Assembly (NCBI GenBank): GCA_902490365.1
Contig: CABUDQ010000004.1
Coordinates: 9,187-73,186 of the forward strand
Direction: 5' to 3'
Source: an uncultured Collinsella sp.
GTDB taxonomy: Bacteria > Actinomycetota > Coriobacteriia > Coriobacteriales > Coriobacteriaceae
DNA length: 64,000 nucleotides
Positions within the stretch are counted from its first letter, which is position 1. Every line of letters begins with the position of its first letter. Position numbers and translations under genes: made by a program. Below, piece after piece: positions 33,732 through 41,949 of the stretch. The notes beneath the pieces were generated by a model, which was not told where the DNA came from, ran no database searches, and was given only the letters and a program-made list of their open reading frames with translations.

Positions 33732-34256
33732 ATGTCGGACGATCTTCATCAAACCGCGTCGGGCAAGCGCCGCGACGTTATTAGCTGGGACGAGTTCTTT
33801 ATGAGCGTGGCCATCGCCGCGCAGCGCCGCAGCAAGGACCCCAACACGCAGGTGGGAGCGTGCATCGCCAGCACCAACCACCGCATCCTTTCGGTGGGTT
33901 ACAACGGCACGCCCTCGGCGCTCAACGACGACTTTTTCCCGTGGGGTACGAGCGATGACCCGCTGCAGGACAAGCACAACTACGTGGTCCATGCCGAGGC
34001 CAACGCCGTGCTCAACTACCGTGGCTCGCTCAAGGACCTCGAGGGTTCCACGGTTTACGTCACGCTGTTCCCGTGCCATGACTGCGCCAAGATCCTGGCG
34101 CAGGTGGGCGTGGGCGAGGTCGTCTACCTGGACAATAAGTATGCCGACACCGATGACGGCCGTATCAGCCGCCGCATTCTCGACTCCTGCGGCATCAGCT
34201 ACCGCCAGGTCATCGTCGATGTCCAGATTGGTACCGGGGGACAGGCTCGGCAGTAG
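33732..34256 (+). CDS. dCMP deaminase
   Basis: This 174-residue zinc deaminase (ComEB-like) has VVHAEANAVLN (Zn His and catalytic Glu) and LFPCHDCAKIL (Zn cysteines), and the long GxxxxxxNHRILSVGYNGTPSALNDDFF segment typical of dCMP deaminases. It converts dCMP to dUMP for dTMP supply. The ATG at 33732 has GGAGGTG upstream; the frame from 33696 adds unlikely residues. Confidence 0.9.
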   Translation: MSDDLHQTASGKRRDVISWDEFFMSVAIAAQRRSKDPNTQVGACIASTNHRILSVGYNGTPSALNDDFFPWGTSDDPLQDKHNYVVHAEANAVLNYRGSLKDLEGSTVYVTLFPCHDCAKILAQVGVGEVVYLDNKYADTDDGRISRRILDSCGISYRQVIVDVQIGTGGQARQ

Positions 34257-34426
34257 CGCGTGCCAACGCCAGCTGGCGGCAAAACAGCCAAAAGAGCCCC
34301 GTCCCAAATTGACTGCTCGTGAAAGTCGTGTCCGCACGCATGGCTGGCGCCTAAGCGGGTACATGGCTGTAGTAACATAGCCCCTGTCCGCGGGCGTGCC
34401 CGCGTTATTGTGAGAAAGGAGCCCCT

Positions 34427-34705
34427 GTGGCTGTTAACGAAGAGCTGCTTAAGAAGGTTCTTGAAGAGATTCGCCCCAACCTGCAGGCCGATGGCGGCGA
34501 TATGGAGTATGTGGGCGTCGACGACGAGGGTGTTGTCAAGCTGGAGCTGCAGGGCGCCTGCGCCGGCTGCCCCATGAGCTCGCTAACCCTTTCCATGGGT
34601 ATCGAGCGCATCCTGAAGGAGCATGTGCCCGGCGTTACCCGCGTTGAGCAGGTCAATGCTTCCGGCGAGGCCGAGGACCTGTACGACGAGTACGCGCCGT
34701 TCTAA
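34427..34705 (+). CDS. NifU-like C-terminal domain Fe-S protein
   Basis: This 92-residue protein is the stand-alone NifU C-terminal domain: LQADGGDMEYVGVDDEG and GACAGCPMSSLTLSMGIE, whose CxxC binds a transferable [4Fe-4S] cluster. A GTG start with AAAGGAG 7-8 nt upstream is used. A perfect CGCGGGC/GCCCGCG hairpin lies at about 34388-34404 just before the SD. It likely delivers Fe-S clusters to apo-proteins. Confidence 0.9.
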   Translation: MAVNEELLKKVLEEIRPNLQADGGDMEYVGVDDEGVVKLELQGACAGCPMSSLTLSMGIERILKEHVPGVTRVEQVNASGEAEDLYDEYAPF

Positions 34706-34749
34706 GACGCGAAAGCTGCGGACGGTACGCTCCGCATAGACGTTACGTC

Positions 34750-34790
34750 CAAATGTGCGGCTGCGAGCGTAAGGCCCGCGGCCGCATTTG
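34750..34790 (+). terminator. Possible terminator after the NifU-like gene
   Basis: CAAATGTGCGGC and GCCGCATTTG form a stem with a bulged T. The following TATG is only weakly T-rich, so termination may be partial and lgt may be cotranscribed. Confidence 0.45.
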
Positions 34791-34813
34791 TATGTAGGGA
34801 GCAGGGGATCGAT

Positions 34814-35635
34814 ATGCTCAACGACCTCTACCATATGCTTGATCCCGTCGCGATCTCGGCGGGCCCCATCACTATCTACTGGTACGGCCTGGCCTACGTG
34901 GTCGGCGCCCTGCTCACGGCGGTCGTTATGTACCGCACGCAGCGTCGTTGGGGCTTTAGCATTACGATCGATGACCTGACGAGCGTCGTGGTCGGCGCGG
35001 TCTTTGGCCTCATCATCGGCGCGCGCCTGTTTTACGTCGTCTTTTACGGCGATGGCTACTATTGGACCCACCCGCTCGAGATCTTTGCCACCAACGAGGG
35101 CGGCATGAGCTTCCACGGCGGCCTGGTGGGCGGCATCTTGGGCGGTATCATCGTGTGCCGCATGTATAAGCTTGACGCCTGGACCATCGCCGACCTTGCC
35201 GTGATCGGCGCGCCGCTGGCCTTGTGTCTGGGCCGTTGTGCCAACTTTGTCAACGGTGAGCTGTGGGGCAAGCCGACCGATCTGCCCTGGGGTGTGGTCT
35301 TTGGCGGGACTGCGGGCGATATGCCGCGTCACCCCTCCCAACTCTACGAGGCATTTCTTGAGGGCATTGTGCTCTTCTGCATCCTGCAGGTGCTCAGCCG
35401 CAAAAAGCCGCTGCTGCCCCAGGGCACGTTTATGGGCGTGTTTGTGATGGGTTACGGCATCGTCCGCTTCCTCGTCGAGTTCGTGCGCGTGCCCGATGCC
35501 CAGCTGGGTTATCTGCTTGGTGGCGTCATCACCATGGGTCAGCTGCTGAGCCTGCCGCTCGTAATCGCGGGCCTGGCGCTCATCATCTTTGCTCGTCGCC
35601 GCAACCAGCCCCAGCGCGTCTACCTGGACGCCTAA
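34814..35635 (+). CDS. lgt: Prolipoprotein diacylglyceryl transferase
   Basis: This 273-residue membrane enzyme attaches diacylglycerol to the lipobox Cys of prolipoproteins. Signatures are WYGLAYVVGALL, GGMSFHGGLVGG with the conserved HGG, LGRCANFVNGELWGKPTDLPWG containing the catalytic Arg and Asn-Gly-Glu, and RHPSQLYEA. Seven membrane segments are expected. GGGAGCAGGGG precedes ATG. It is needed for lipoproteins such as the amino acid binding protein encoded at 11.0-12.0 kb. Confidence 0.96.
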   Translation: MLNDLYHMLDPVAISAGPITIYWYGLAYVVGALLTAVVMYRTQRRWGFSITIDDLTSVVVGAVFGLIIGARLFYVVFYGDGYYWTHPLEIFATNEGGMSFHGGLVGGILGGIIVCRMYKLDAWTIADLAVIGAPLALCLGRCANFVNGELWGKPTDLPWGVVFGGTAGDMPRHPSQLYEAFLEGIVLFCILQVLSRKKPLLPQGTFMGVFVMGYGIVRFLVEFVRVPDAQLGYLLGGVITMGQLLSLPLVIAGLALIIFARRRNQPQRVYLDA

Positions 35636-35750
35636 CCACCACAAAGGGGACAGGCACCTTTGTGGTGGTTCGCTGGGCAACGATGACAGAACCGTAACGT
35701 TTCCCCAGATAAAACCTGCCAAAATAAACCTGTCCCTTTTTGGCAGGTTT
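35635..35750. repeat. Two adjacent REP-like hairpins
   Basis: Hairpin 1: ACCACCACAAAGG (35635-35647) and CCTTTGTGGTGGT (35657-35669) around GGACAGGCA. Hairpin 2: CCTGCCAAAA and TTTTGGCAGG (within 35714-35750) around AACCTGTCCC, the same loop inverted. The stretch 35698-35750 recurs inverted at 40568-40619, about 46 of 52 positions. Hairpin 2 ends about 20 nt before the next gene. Confidence 0.8.
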
Positions 35751-35770
35751 CTAGAAAGGCTTTTTGGACT

Positions 35771-37954
35771 GTGAAGGATTCCGACCTCTCCACAACGGCT
35801 GCGCGCGACGCCGCCCGCATCGTCTGGTTTAAGCGCTACCCCGCCAAGCAGACGCTCATCGCATTTTTGCTCGCGCTGTTGGCGACCACGGCGTTTTCCA
35901 TCGATCCCGCCCCGGTGTCGAGCAGCGCAGTCTTGGCGATTGACCCCAAAGCCTCGGGCATGCTGTACGTGTGCTACGAGGTACTCCTCTCGTTTGCCGG
36001 CCATACCGACGCGGTCATGCTGCTTGCGCTTGCCTGCCTGCTCACCTTGCCGTTTCGCTACGTGTTCTTTGGCCGTGGCGACACCTGGCGTCCATCGATC
36101 ATTCTGCCGTCGCTGTTCTTCGCCATCTGCATGGTGTTCGGTCGCAGCTACGATCTCACCGACTCGGCCGAGATTGTCCTTGGCGACAAAGCTCGCATCA
36201 TCTGCGCCTGGATTGGCGGCGCGGGCTGGATGCTCCTGGCGATCGTTGCCTTCTACCTTGCCTTTGAGTGTCTAGATTGGCTGAGCTCTCGGCGCATTCC
36301 GTTTTCGGAGGCGCACTTTGGCCGCGTATGGCGTGTGGCTCACGCCGTGCTCTCGGTCCATCCCTTTGCCGGGCCCTTCCTGGTGCTTATGGTCGCCTGG
36401 GCGCCCACGCTCATCGCTTCGCTGCCCGGCCTTTTTATGGGGGACACCGGCGCGCAGATTCGCCAGTGGTTCAACTATCCCAACGGCACGAGCGATTACC
36501 TGCGCCTACTCAACCCCAACGTGCTGCTCAACGGACATCACCCCGTGGTGCACACGGCCATTATCGGCTCGTGCGTTCAGCTGGGGCTTTCGCTGTTCAA
36601 CAGCGCTAACGCGGGCCTCATCATCTATACCTGCGCTCAATTTGTCATCACGGCTGCCTGCATGGCCTATTCCATTTCGTCGCTGCGCAAACTGGGCGTG
36701 AGCCTGCCGGTCCGCGGTGCGATCTTGCTGTTCTTTGCGTTTATGCCCATGTTCTCCAACTACGCGGCCCTGCTCACCAAAGACGTGCTCTTTGCCGACG
36801 CGTTCTTGGTGCTGCTGGTACAGACCGTCAAGCTCGTGGCATGTGGCTTGCCCCGTCGTGATGCCAATGTCGAGCGAGCGGGCGAGAAAGCCCCCGTGCT
36901 CTTTGCGCGCCACGACTGGCTGCTGCTCGCTCTGGGCGCCATGGGTTCCACGTTCCTGCGCAACGGCGGCCTGGTGTTTCCCCTGGCGGCATGCGTAATC
37001 GCGGCGGCGTTTTGCGTATGGGACGTGCATGTGGCTCGTCGTGCAGCCAAGCAGGCTGGCGCTGCGCCTTCGGGCGCCATCTCGCGTTTCCGCTGGGTGG
37101 GAGTTCTTGCGGTGCTTGCACTCTGTCTTGCCTCTAATATGTACTTCACCAAGGTGTTTATGCCGGCGCACGACATTACGCCCGGCTCCAAGCGCGAAAT
37201 CCTCTCGATTCCGTTTCAGCAGACCGCTCGTTTCGTCCAAAAGCACGACGGCCTCAACTCGGGCGTCAACCCCACGGTTAAGGAGGACGGCACCATCGTG
37301 GAGGCTCCTTGCGACGGCTTGGTGACCGACGAAGAGCGTGCCGTGATCGACCGTGTGCTCAAGTACGAGAATCTGGGCCGCCGCTACAACCCCGACAAGT
37401 CGGATGCCGTCAAAAATTGCTTTAACGAATACGCCTCGCAGGAGGACATCGATGCCTATTTTGAGGTATGGGCTCAGATGTTTAAGAAGGATCCCGAGTG
37501 CTATATTTCGGCGCTTATCAATAACTACTATGGTTATTTTTATCCGAGCGCGCGCGATGCCTGGGTCTACAGCACGGCGCGCAGTGCCGAGATTATGGCG
37601 CGCCCCGATAATCTCAAGTACTTCGACTTCCATCCGGTCGATAGCAAGGTTGTGCGCTGGTGCGACCACCTGATCAACCTGTATCGCGTGGCAGTACAAC
37701 GCATCCCGTTTATCTCGCTCACCATGAGCTCGGCCACCTATGTGTGGATCATGATCGCCGTGGTGGTCTACCTGCTGCGTCGTCATTCATGGCGTGCGCT
37801 GACAATCTGGGTGCCGCTGTTGGGCGTGCTCGCTGTGTGCCTGATTGGCCCGTGCAACGGATCGACCTACATGCGCTACCTGTACCCGGTCATTGCCTGC
37901 ATGCCCTTCGCCATCGGCGCCACCGTTACCCGCAGCGACTTCCTCTGGTCCTAA
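35771..37954 (+). CDS. Large multi-pass membrane protein (DUF6020/GT-C-like)
   Basis: This 727-residue protein has about 12-13 hydrophobic segments. An early loop carries GDTGAQIRQWFN and LLNGHHPVVHTAIIG, then LLTKDVLFADAFLVLL; such acidic first-loop and HH-P patterns resemble GT-C lipid-linked sugar transferases and the DUF6020 family. A long extracytoplasmic stretch (about residues 470-640) precedes the last segments. The start is GTG with AGAAAGG upstream. An envelope glycosylation role is plausible but not shown. Confidence 0.65.
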   Translation: MKDSDLSTTAARDAARIVWFKRYPAKQTLIAFLLALLATTAFSIDPAPVSSSAVLAIDPKASGMLYVCYEVLLSFAGHTDAVMLLALACLLTLPFRYVFFGRGDTWRPSIILPSLFFAICMVFGRSYDLTDSAEIVLGDKARIICAWIGGAGWMLLAIVAFYLAFECLDWLSSRRIPFSEAHFGRVWRVAHAVLSVHPFAGPFLVLMVAWAPTLIASLPGLFMGDTGAQIRQWFNYPNGTSDYLRLLNPNVLLNGHHPVVHTAIIGSCVQLGLSLFNSANAGLIIYTCAQFVITAACMAYSISSLRKLGVSLPVRGAILLFFAFMPMFSNYAALLTKDVLFADAFLVLLVQTVKLVACGLPRRDANVERAGEKAPVLFARHDWLLLALGAMGSTFLRNGGLVFPLAACVIAAAFCVWDVHVARRAAKQAGAAPSGAISRFRWVGVLAVLALCLASNMYFTKVFMPAHDITPGSKREILSIPFQQTARFVQKHDGLNSGVNPTVKEDGTIVEAPCDGLVTDEERAVIDRVLKYENLGRRYNPDKSDAVKNCFNEYASQEDIDAYFEVWAQMFKKDPECYISALINNYYGYFYPSARDAWVYSTARSAEIMARPDNLKYFDFHPVDSKVVRWCDHLINLYRVAVQRIPFISLTMSSATYVWIMIAVVVYLLRRHSWRALTIWVPLLGVLAVCLIGPCNGSTYMRYLYPVIACMPFAIGATVTRSDFLWS

Positions 37955-37955
37955 C

Positions 37956-37988
37956 TTGGTGCATTGGGGTCAGGTTACTTTGCACCAA
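37956..37988. repeat. REP-like hairpin with GGGGTCAGG loop
   Basis: TTGGTGCA (37956-37963) pairs with TGCACCAA (37981-37988) around TTGGGGTCAGGTTACTT. Same design as the GGGACAGG hairpins but with a GGGGTCAGG core. Confidence 0.65.
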
Positions 37989-38120
37989 AGGGTGGCATCA
38001 TCACGACGCCTTCATTTTTTTGTTTATCTCACAGGCCAGTAGGTATATCATTTATAGCGTTTGTTTATATTGCCCGAGCATCTGCGCTGGGCTTTAGGTC
38101 GAAACCGATAGGAGACACGT

Positions 38121-38927
38121 ATGTCCGGACACTCTAAGTGGGCCACAACCAAGCATCGTAAGGGCGCGCAGGACGCCAAGCGTTCCGCCCTCTTCTCCAA
38201 GCTCAGCCGCAACATCACTGTTGCTGCCCGTCTCGGCGGTGACCCGCTGCCCGAGAACAACGCCAGCCTCGCCGCTGCCGTTGCCAAGGCCAAGGCTCAG
38301 TCCATGCCTAAGGACAAGATCAAGTCCGCTATCGACAAGGCTTTTGGTTCGGGTGCTGACGCCGCCGTCTACGAGAACATCGTGTACGAGGGCTACGGTC
38401 CCGCCGGTGTCGCCGTCTACGTCGACTGCCTGACCGACAACCGCAACCGTACCGCCGCTGATGTCCGTTCCGCCTTCTCCCACGCTGGTGGCAACCTGGG
38501 CACCTCCGGCTCCGTCGCCTTTCAGTTTGAGCGCAAGGGCCAGATCGTCGTCGCCAAGGAGATCCTGGATGAGAACGCCAAGAAGGAGACCATGATCGCC
38601 AACGGTGCTGCCGGTGACGAGGATGAGTTCATGATGGCTATCGCCGAGGCCGGTGGCGAGGACTACGAGGATGCCGGCGAGGAGTGGATCGTCTGGACTG
38701 CTGCCAACGAGGTCATGGCTGTCTCCAAGGCGCTCGAGGAGCAGGGTGTCCAGGTCAAGGGCTCCGAGACCACCATGGTCCCGACCACCCCGACCGAGGT
38801 TTCCGGCGCCGACGCCAAGAAGGTCCAGCGCCTCATCGACCGTCTTGAGGAGCTCGACGACGTCCAGGACGTCTACAGCACCATGGACATGACCGACGAG
38901 GTCATCGCTGCCCTCGAGGAGGAGTAG
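38121..38927 (+). CDS. yebC: YebC/PmpR-family regulator or translation factor
   Basis: This 268-residue protein starts MSGHSKWATTKHRKGAQDAK, the YebC/TACO1 signature, and continues with GGDPLPENNASLAAAVAKAK, YEGYGPAGVAVYVDCLTDNRNRT split over its middle, and a C-terminal acidic domain. Family members help ribosomes translate proline-rich stretches and were earlier annotated as DNA-binding regulators. It is about 20 residues longer than usual, with an acidic insertion (GDEDEFMMAIAEAGGEDYED). Codon use is strongly biased, suggesting high expression. AGGAGACACGT precedes ATG. Confidence 0.93.
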   Translation: MSGHSKWATTKHRKGAQDAKRSALFSKLSRNITVAARLGGDPLPENNASLAAAVAKAKAQSMPKDKIKSAIDKAFGSGADAAVYENIVYEGYGPAGVAVYVDCLTDNRNRTAADVRSAFSHAGGNLGTSGSVAFQFERKGQIVVAKEILDENAKKETMIANGAAGDEDEFMMAIAEAGGEDYEDAGEEWIVWTAANEVMAVSKALEEQGVQVKGSETTMVPTTPTEVSGADAKKVQRLIDRLEELDDVQDVYSTMDMTDEVIAALEEE

Positions 38928-38996
38928 CGCCAGCACGGATTGAGCCGTGCATATCTGGGCATAATGAAGCGAGCATGCAAGACTCGTGGAATAGAT

Positions 38997-39039
38997 GAGC
39001 CGGATCCGCGTGCGTAGAGCACCGGACCCGGCTCTTTTA
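38997..39039 (+). terminator. yebC terminator
   Basis: GAGCCGG (38997-39003) pairs with CCGGCTC (39028-39034), extended by TCCG/CGGA-type pairs, followed by TTTTAT. Confidence 0.9.
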
Positions 39040-39093
39040 TAATGATGCGAACCGTTTTGCATTTCGAGAGCCGAGATTTGAAGGGAGCGCCGC

Positions 39094-39639
39094 GTGCGCG
39101 TACTCAAACGAGCCCTAGCGATCGTGTATCTTGCCGCCACCATCGTGGCGCTGGGTACGCTTGTCTGCCAGTTTTGGGGGCCGTATACGTATCGCTTTAT
39201 GCTGCTGATGCGCGACCCCATGCCGCGCATCGTCGTGACGGCGTGCGCCGGCGTCGTGGCGATCGGCGTACTGCTGAGCTTTTTCCGCCTGATGTTCGCC
39301 CGTCGCGAGCCGTCCTGCGTGCATCCGGCGGGGGAGCGCAATATCGAGGTTACCCTTGCGGCGCTTTCTTCGTGCGCCAGGGTTGCTGCCGGGCGCGACG
39401 ACCGCGTGATGGTCGAGCATGTCGAGGCTCGCGTCCAAGGCCCCGACGATTCGCACGTCCGTTTTAAGGTCGAGGCTATCGCGCTTGACGATAAGGACGT
39501 GGCATCTCTGGCTACCGCGATGCAGCAGCGCATCGAAGAAGCCTGCGATACCATGCTCGGCGCGCCGGGTACGACCGCGCGCGTCCGTTTTTTGCCGTCC
39601 AAGACTACCGTCCAGACCGTGGAGGTTTCCGGTGAGTGA
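39094..39639 (+). CDS. amaP: AmaP-like membrane anchor of Asp23
   Basis: This 181-residue protein has two N-terminal membrane segments (about 5-30 and 44-65) and a soluble C-terminal domain, as in AmaP, which anchors Asp23 to the membrane in Gram-positive bacteria. GTG start with AAGGGAGC upstream. It overlaps the next gene by 8 nt, and an Asp23 protein follows, giving the familiar amaP-DUF2273-asp23 order. Confidence 0.78.
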   Translation: MRVLKRALAIVYLAATIVALGTLVCQFWGPYTYRFMLLMRDPMPRIVVTACAGVVAIGVLLSFFRLMFARREPSCVHPAGERNIEVTLAALSSCARVAAGRDDRVMVEHVEARVQGPDDSHVRFKVEAIALDDKDVASLATAMQQRIEEACDTMLGAPGTTARVRFLPSKTTVQTVEVSGE

Positions 39640-40009
39640 TACCAATCAAGATAAGACCGCTCGTACGCCGCGCCTGACGATTGACCAGAGCGCCACGTCG
39701 GCGAGCGAACCTGTTGATTCCAAAGCAGAGGCAACCGAGTTACAAGACGCGGCAGCCGCGGATTTTGACGAGGCTATGGGTCTCATCAAGGGTACGGGCG
39801 CTGCCGTCTGGAGCTATGCTGTGCGTCATCCCAACACCACGCTCGGCGCCGTCGCCGGCTTTATCCTCGCCGTGTTGGTGCTCACGTTGGGCCTGTGGGA
39901 CACGCTCGTCATTGCATTCTTCGTGCTGATCGGCGCTGTGATCGGCCAAATTCGCGACGGCGAGAACGGGATCGTCAACTTCTTCGGCCGTCTGTTTAGC
40001 GGCCGCTAA
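39632..40009 (+). CDS. DUF2273-like small membrane protein
   Basis: This 125-residue protein has a polar N-terminal half and a two-helix hydrophobic hairpin (HPNTTLGAVAGFILAVLVLT, then DTLVIAFFVLIGAVIGQIRD) ending NFFGRLFSGR. Start GTG at 39632 has GGAGG 7 nt upstream and overlaps the amaP stop. The C-terminal half fits the DUF2273 proteins found beside Asp23 and AmaP. It likely helps form the membrane scaffold. Confidence 0.75.
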   Translation: MSDTNQDKTARTPRLTIDQSATSASEPVDSKAEATELQDAAAADFDEAMGLIKGTGAAVWSYAVRHPNTTLGAVAGFILAVLVLTLGLWDTLVIAFFVLIGAVIGQIRDGENGIVNFFGRLFSGR

Positions 40010-40053
40010 TATGTATTCGACTGTCGCATCCGCGGCAGGCATAAGGAGGAACC

Positions 40054-40569
40054 ATGGCTTTTAATACGAAGGTCGATGTAGCCGATACCGAGCTCGAGGA
40101 GAACGAGGCGGTCGTCGCCGAAGCTGAGGATGTGACGCTCGAGGATGAGGCTCTCGTCGAGGCCGAGTCCGATACGGATGAGGACGACGAGGAAGCGGAT
40201 GAGTCCGAGGACTCGCTGACCTATTCCAACGGCGTGATCGAGAAGATCGTTGCCATGGCCACCCGCGAGGTTCCGCACGTTCTGGGCATGAAGGGTAACC
40301 TCATGCACTTTGTGCAGGAGCAGTTTGGTGCCGAGAATCTGACCAAGGGCGTGACGGTCGAGGTCACCGACGATAATCGCGTGGTCGTCAACATCTCCGT
40401 CATCATCGAGTACGGCGCCTATGCGCCCGCGATCTTCGACGATGTTAAGGCACGTGTCACCGAGCGCCTTGCCGCGATGACTGGCCTTGAGGTGGCGGGC
40501 GTCAACCTGCGCATCGAGGATGTCATCACCCCCGAGGAGTACGAGCACCGCACCAGCCAGCACGAATAA
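40054..40569 (+). CDS. Asp23/Gls24-family envelope stress protein
   Basis: This 171-residue protein has an Asp/Glu-rich first 50 residues and then an Asp23 domain: SNGVIEKIVAMATREVPHVL, VTVEVTDDNRVVVNISVIIE, GLEVAGVNLRIEDVI. Asp23 is an abundant membrane-associated protein linked to envelope stress. Usual Asp23 proteins lack such a long acidic leader. AAGGAGGAACC precedes ATG. It ends in a REP-like repeat and a strong terminator. Confidence 0.88.
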   Translation: MAFNTKVDVADTELEENEAVVAEAEDVTLEDEALVEAESDTDEDDEEADESEDSLTYSNGVIEKIVAMATREVPHVLGMKGNLMHFVQEQFGAENLTKGVTVEVTDDNRVVVNISVIIEYGAYAPAIFDDVKARVTERLAAMTGLEVAGVNLRIEDVITPEEYEHRTSQHE

Positions 40570-40619
40570 CCTTCCAAAAAGGGACAGGTTTGTTTTGGCA
40601 GGTTTTATCTGCGTAAACG
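40568..40619. repeat. Inverted copy of the 35.7 kb repeat
   Basis: Begins at the asp23 stop. CCTTCCAAAAAGGGACAGGT and TTGTTTTGGCAGGTTTTATC match the complement of 35698-35750 at about 46 of 52 positions. It again forms a CCAAAA/TTTTGG hairpin around GGGACAGG. Confidence 0.8.
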
Positions 40620-40622
40620 TCA

Positions 40623-40664
40623 AACGGCCGGTCGCGCATGCACATGCGCGGCCGGCCGTTCTTT
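40623..40664 (+). terminator. Terminator of the amaP-asp23 cluster
   Basis: AACGGCCGGTCGCGCAT pairs with ATGCGCGGCCGGCCGTT (one mismatch), followed by CTTTG. It is directly adjacent to the repeat copy. Confidence 0.85.
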
Positions 40665-40776
40665 GTATGCCCCCGATGCGGGCATACCGCTCGTCTAACT
40701 AAGGGTTGCAATCTTCGCGTTCCGCGTTACCCTAATGGGCGCATTGTTTCCAAATTGTTAACGAGGGGTTGCCGTA

Positions 40777-41799
40777 ATGGCCGACGAACACGAGACCGAA
40801 AGCAAGGCATGGGCGATTGAGGCCGCTGCGGCAGAGGCGGCGTCGCGTGCCGCCGAGGAGGTACATCGTCCTCCGGTGGTGCCGATGGAGCGCGTTGTCG
40901 ATCGCGATGTTATTGAGCAAGGCGAGCGCGCCGGCCGCAAGCGCAGCCAGGAGCCAGGCTTTCCGCGCTTTTTTGCCGAGCTCAATTTGGGCCTGATCCT
41001 CACGGCGTTCGCCATCGTGGCCTTTAAAACCCCCAATCACTTTGCCTTCGGCGGCACCTCGGGCGTGTCGGTCATTCTTTCTACGCTGTTCCCGACTCTG
41101 CCCGTCGGCGTCTTTATGTGGATTATCAACGCGATCCTGGTCATCCTGGGTTTTATCTTTTTGGAGCGCAAGGCAATCCTTTGGAGTGTCTTTGCCTCGT
41201 TTGCGCTTTCGGCCTACGTCTCGCTGTTTGAGCTCTTCATTCCGACGGATGTTTCGATGACGGGCGATATGTGGCTCGACCTGTGTTTTGCCGTCATCTT
41301 GCCGGCGCTGGGCAGTGCCATTGTCTTTGACATTGGCGCCTCGACGGGCGGCACGGACATTCTTGCCATGATCCTCAAGCGTCGCACGACGCTTGAGATC
41401 GGCCGTGCCCTGTTGCTGGTCGATATCGGCATCGTAACCATCGCGGCTTTCCTGTATGGCCCGCGCGTTGGCCTGTACTGCGTGCTTGGCCTGTTTGCCA
41501 AGACGCTCGTGGTCGATAAGGCTATCGAGAGCATTCACCTGCGCAAAGTCTGCACGGTCATTTGTTCCGAGCCCCTTAAGGTCGAGGAGTTTATCGTCAA
41601 GCATCTCAACCGTACGGCGACTATCAGCCGCGGCTACGGTGCTTTCTCGGGCAAGTGCGTGACGGTGATCATGAGCGTGCTGAGTCGTCGCGAGGCCGTG
41701 CAGCTGCGTCGCTACGCGCGCGAGATCGATCCGGGTGCCTTTATCACGATCGTCGACAGCTCCGAGATCGTCGGCAAGGGTTTCCGCGGAACGAACTAA
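40777..41799 (+). CDS. YitT-family membrane protein (DUF161/DUF2179)
   Basis: This 340-residue protein has about 65 polar N-terminal residues, then five to six membrane segments (FGGTSGVSVIL, DIGASTGGTDILAMIL) and a C-terminal DUF2179 domain (CTVICSEPLKVEEFI, GAFITIVDSSEIVGKGF). The architecture matches YitT/YpjC proteins of unknown function. The long charged leader is unusual. Start ATG at 40777 has AACGAGGGG upstream. Confidence 0.85.
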   Translation: MADEHETESKAWAIEAAAAEAASRAAEEVHRPPVVPMERVVDRDVIEQGERAGRKRSQEPGFPRFFAELNLGLILTAFAIVAFKTPNHFAFGGTSGVSVILSTLFPTLPVGVFMWIINAILVILGFIFLERKAILWSVFASFALSAYVSLFELFIPTDVSMTGDMWLDLCFAVILPALGSAIVFDIGASTGGTDILAMILKRRTTLEIGRALLLVDIGIVTIAAFLYGPRVGLYCVLGLFAKTLVVDKAIESIHLRKVCTVICSEPLKVEEFIVKHLNRTATISRGYGAFSGKCVTVIMSVLSRREAVQLRRYAREIDPGAFITIVDSSEIVGKGFRGTN

Positions 41800-41949
41800 C
41801 GCGGTCGAGCTTATCAAACAATCGAATAGCGCCCTGCGCATTGCAAATGCGTCATGTTGGAGTATTTGTCCCCACATTGGGTGATAATGATGCCAAAGAC
41901 ATCGTTTGCGATCCAGATGATTCGCTCAAGATACGAAGGGATGATCTCG

